A stretch of DNA of 7,729 bases from CAZRKC01 sp964600665 (GTDB lineage Bacteria; Bacillota; SLNR01): contig CAZRKC010000056.1 in assembly GCA_964600665.1 (NCBI GenBank), positions 1 to 7,729 of the forward strand, given 5' to 3'. Shown piece by piece: positions 6,343 through 7,729 of this stretch. The position numbers and the translations under genes are program-made. Position 1 is the first letter of the stretch, and every line of letters starts with the position of its first letter. The notes under the pieces are model-generated. The model was not told the origin of the DNA, searched no databases, and saw only the letters and a program-made list of their open reading frames with translations.

Positions 6343-7729
6343 ATGCAAAACTACGTCGGACAACAAATTGATCGCTACCGTATCACTGAACGCCTCGGTA
6401 TGGGCGGGATGGCCGTGGTCTACAAGGCCTACGACACCCGGTTGGAACGCGATGTTGCCATCAAGTTCATTCGCATTGAAGGTGTTTCGCAGGAAAGGGA
6501 TGATCGTCTGATCCTGCGTTTTCAGCGTGAAGCCCGCGCCATGGCGAAGCTGGTTCACCCCAATATCGTCCAGGTGATGGATTATGGCGAGTTCGAGGGC
6601 ACGCCCTATCTCGTCATGCCCTACCTCTCCGGCGGGACACTTAAATCACAGACAGGCAGCCCCATGCCTTATCGTCAGGCAGCATCACTGCTGGCCCCAA
6701 TCGCAGATGCCCTGGCCTACGCTCATTCACAGGGGATCATACACAGAGATATCAAACCGGCGAATATTCTGATCACCGAATCCGGCACGCCGATGCTTTC
6801 GGATTTTGGAATTGCCAAGCTGCTCGAAGAACAGGATGTGACCCTCACAAGCACGGGCTTCGGCGTAGGAACCCCGCATTATATGGCCCCGGAGCAGGTA
6901 GACAACAAAGTTGTCCCGCAAACGGATATTTACGCCCTGGGAACCATTTTCTATGAACTGGTTACCGGGAAAAAGCCGTATGATGCCGAGACCCCCGCCG
7001 CCATTCTGGTAAAACGCGCCACGGAGCCGCTTGTCCGTCCAAGGACCTTTATCTTGAATCTCCCTGAGGAAGTGGAAAAGGTCATTTTCAAAGCGATGGC
7101 GTATCAACCGGAGAACCGGTATGAGACGATGGCTCAATTCCGAAATGTCCTGAAAGAGCTTGTTTTGGGACAATCGGTTCCATTTCCAGGAACTCCCGAT
7201 TGGAATATGCCCAATCCCGCGCGTTCTTTTGCCCCAGATGAAGTGGAAGGTACAACCAAGGATATTTTTAAACCCTCTCCACCGCCAATCTCCAGCGTTC
7301 CCAGGAAAGAAACCTCGGGAAAGAAACGCGTCACCCCAAAATGGGCTTACTGGATTGGCGCAGGAGGAATCCTAGCGATCATTGTTTGTATCGTCATGGT
7401 GATTGTATTGAATGGCGTAAATTTGGGTAGAGAGACTCAACCTTCAAACCCGGTAGTAAGCAACGAAAGCGTTTTGCCCACAGATGCCCCAACACTATCA
7501 AGCGACTTCACATTTACTCTCAGCCCTGAGATCGTCTACACTACCACAGTAATATCAACTTCCATGAACCAATCTACAACTATCCGAACTACACCAGAAC
7601 AAGAACCTACTGAGACATTACCAGTAAATATTATTACGCCAACTCCGGTAATCTATTATCCGTTATCAGGATGTGCAGGATCACAACTTCATCTTGGGGA
7701 CTCAGCGTTTATCAGTTATGACACAGGCA
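6343..7729 (+). CDS. Kinase D (partial, 3' end beyond window): transmembrane Ser/Thr protein kinase, probable SH3-like outer domain
   Basis: The frame stays open from the ATG at 6343 to the window end, giving 462 residues without a stop. The kinase domain spans residues 12-275: glycine loop G19-M-G-G-M-A24, K41, HRDIKPAN with D136, K138 and N141, DFG D154, activation segment with T167, T169, T171 and T177, APE 182-184; it looks active. After residue 45 it is the most divergent of the four: the 'EQWQGK' seen after APE in kinases A-C is 'EQVDNK' here. A Pro-rich linker and 'TPKW' lead into a transmembrane helix (about 335-357), followed by a Ser/Thr/Pro-rich stalk (about 365-438). The last visible part, 'CAGSQLHLGDSAFISYDTG', has no FGE motif and resembles the opening of SH3b-like domains of Chloroflexota surface proteins; this is from memory and needs the missing 3' end. 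It lies 57 bp after kinase C in the same direction and is probably in the same operon. Confidence 0.9.
   Translation, partial: MQNYVGQQIDRYRITERLGMGGMAVVYKAYDTRLERDVAIKFIRIEGVSQERDDRLILRFQREARAMAKLVHPNIVQVMDYGEFEGTPYLVMPYLSGGTLKSQTGSPMPYRQAASLLAPIADALAYAHSQGIIHRDIKPANILITESGTPMLSDFGIAKLLEEQDVTLTSTGFGVGTPHYMAPEQVDNKVVPQTDIYALGTIFYELVTGKKPYDAETPAAILVKRATEPLVRPRTFILNLPEEVEKVIFKAMAYQPENRYETMAQFRNVLKELVLGQSVPFPGTPDWNMPNPARSFAPDEVEGTTKDIFKPSPPPISSVPRKETSGKKRVTPKWAYWIGAGGILAIIVCIVMVIVLNGVNLGRETQPSNPVVSNESVLPTDAPTLSSDFTFTLSPEIVYTTTVISTSMNQSTTIRTTPEQEPTETLPVNIITPTPVIYYPLSGCAGSQLHLGDSAFISYDTG
6350..6476 (+). repeat. Conserved 127-bp 5' kinase module, copy 4 of 4
   Basis: It matches the other copies although the rest of this kinase is the most divergent in the array. 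A 24-bp run (GTC TAC AAG GCC TAC GAC ACC CGG, in codons) is identical to kinase B. Its last 20 bases are more diverged than in the other copies. Confidence 0.75.

Noticed and set aside
1..7729. Insertion sequence, CRISPR array, tRNA or rRNA
   Set aside because: There is no transposase frame, no regularly spaced short repeats and no tRNA- or rRNA-like segment; the only repeats are the kinase paralog modules.

Overview
The window holds a head-to-tail array of four paralogous genes, all on the + strand, and very little else. Each encodes a membrane-anchored Hanks-type (PknB-like) serine/threonine protein kinase: a cytoplasmic kinase domain of about 270 residues, a low-complexity juxtamembrane linker, one transmembrane helix, a Thr/Pro-rich stalk and an extracytoplasmic C-terminal domain. 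In the first three (65-2032, 2288-4351, 4351-6285) the outer domain is of the formylglycine-generating-enzyme (FGE/SUMF1, C-type-lectin-like) fold. It lacks the paired active-site cysteines, so it is more likely a ligand-binding or sensor module than a sulfatase activator. The fourth gene (6343 to the window end, 3' end missing) has the same kinase and membrane plan. Its visible outer part has no FGE signature and ends in a Cys-Gly/Gly-Asp segment that resembles the start of a bacterial SH3-like domain.

Organism: the architecture (tandem PknB-like kinases opening with 'NYVGQQIDRYRI', Thr/Pro-rich 'TPTPEPT' stalks, kinase-FGE fusions and a probable SH3b tail) suggests Chloroflexota, most likely Anaerolineae. 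This is inferred from style; no marker gene is present.

Layout: 1-64, leader with a perfect TATAAT; 65-2032, kinase A; 2033-2287, gap with inverted repeats and a good Shine-Dalgarno for kinase B; 2288-4351, kinase B; its stop overlaps the start of kinase C (4351-6285) by one base; 6286-6342, short gap; 6343-7729, kinase D (partial). At least B and C should be co-transcribed and translationally coupled, and the array looks operon-like.

The most interesting signal is mosaicism. All four genes begin with a nearly identical 127-bp module (codons 3-44), after which identity falls sharply. By hand count, kinases B and C match at about 92% inside the module and about 68% in the next 127 bp. Kinases A and C then share a 347-bp kinase-core tract with only 12 mismatches, including 78-bp and 185-bp stretches of perfect identity, although the regions before it, their linkers and their outer domains differ widely. 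Base composition also shifts from GC-richer kinase cores to AT-richer sensor domains. This pattern fits recurrent gene conversion or domain shuffling that keeps the signalling end uniform while the receptor end diversifies. The four kinases may therefore sense different ligands but converge on shared or cross-phosphorylated outputs.
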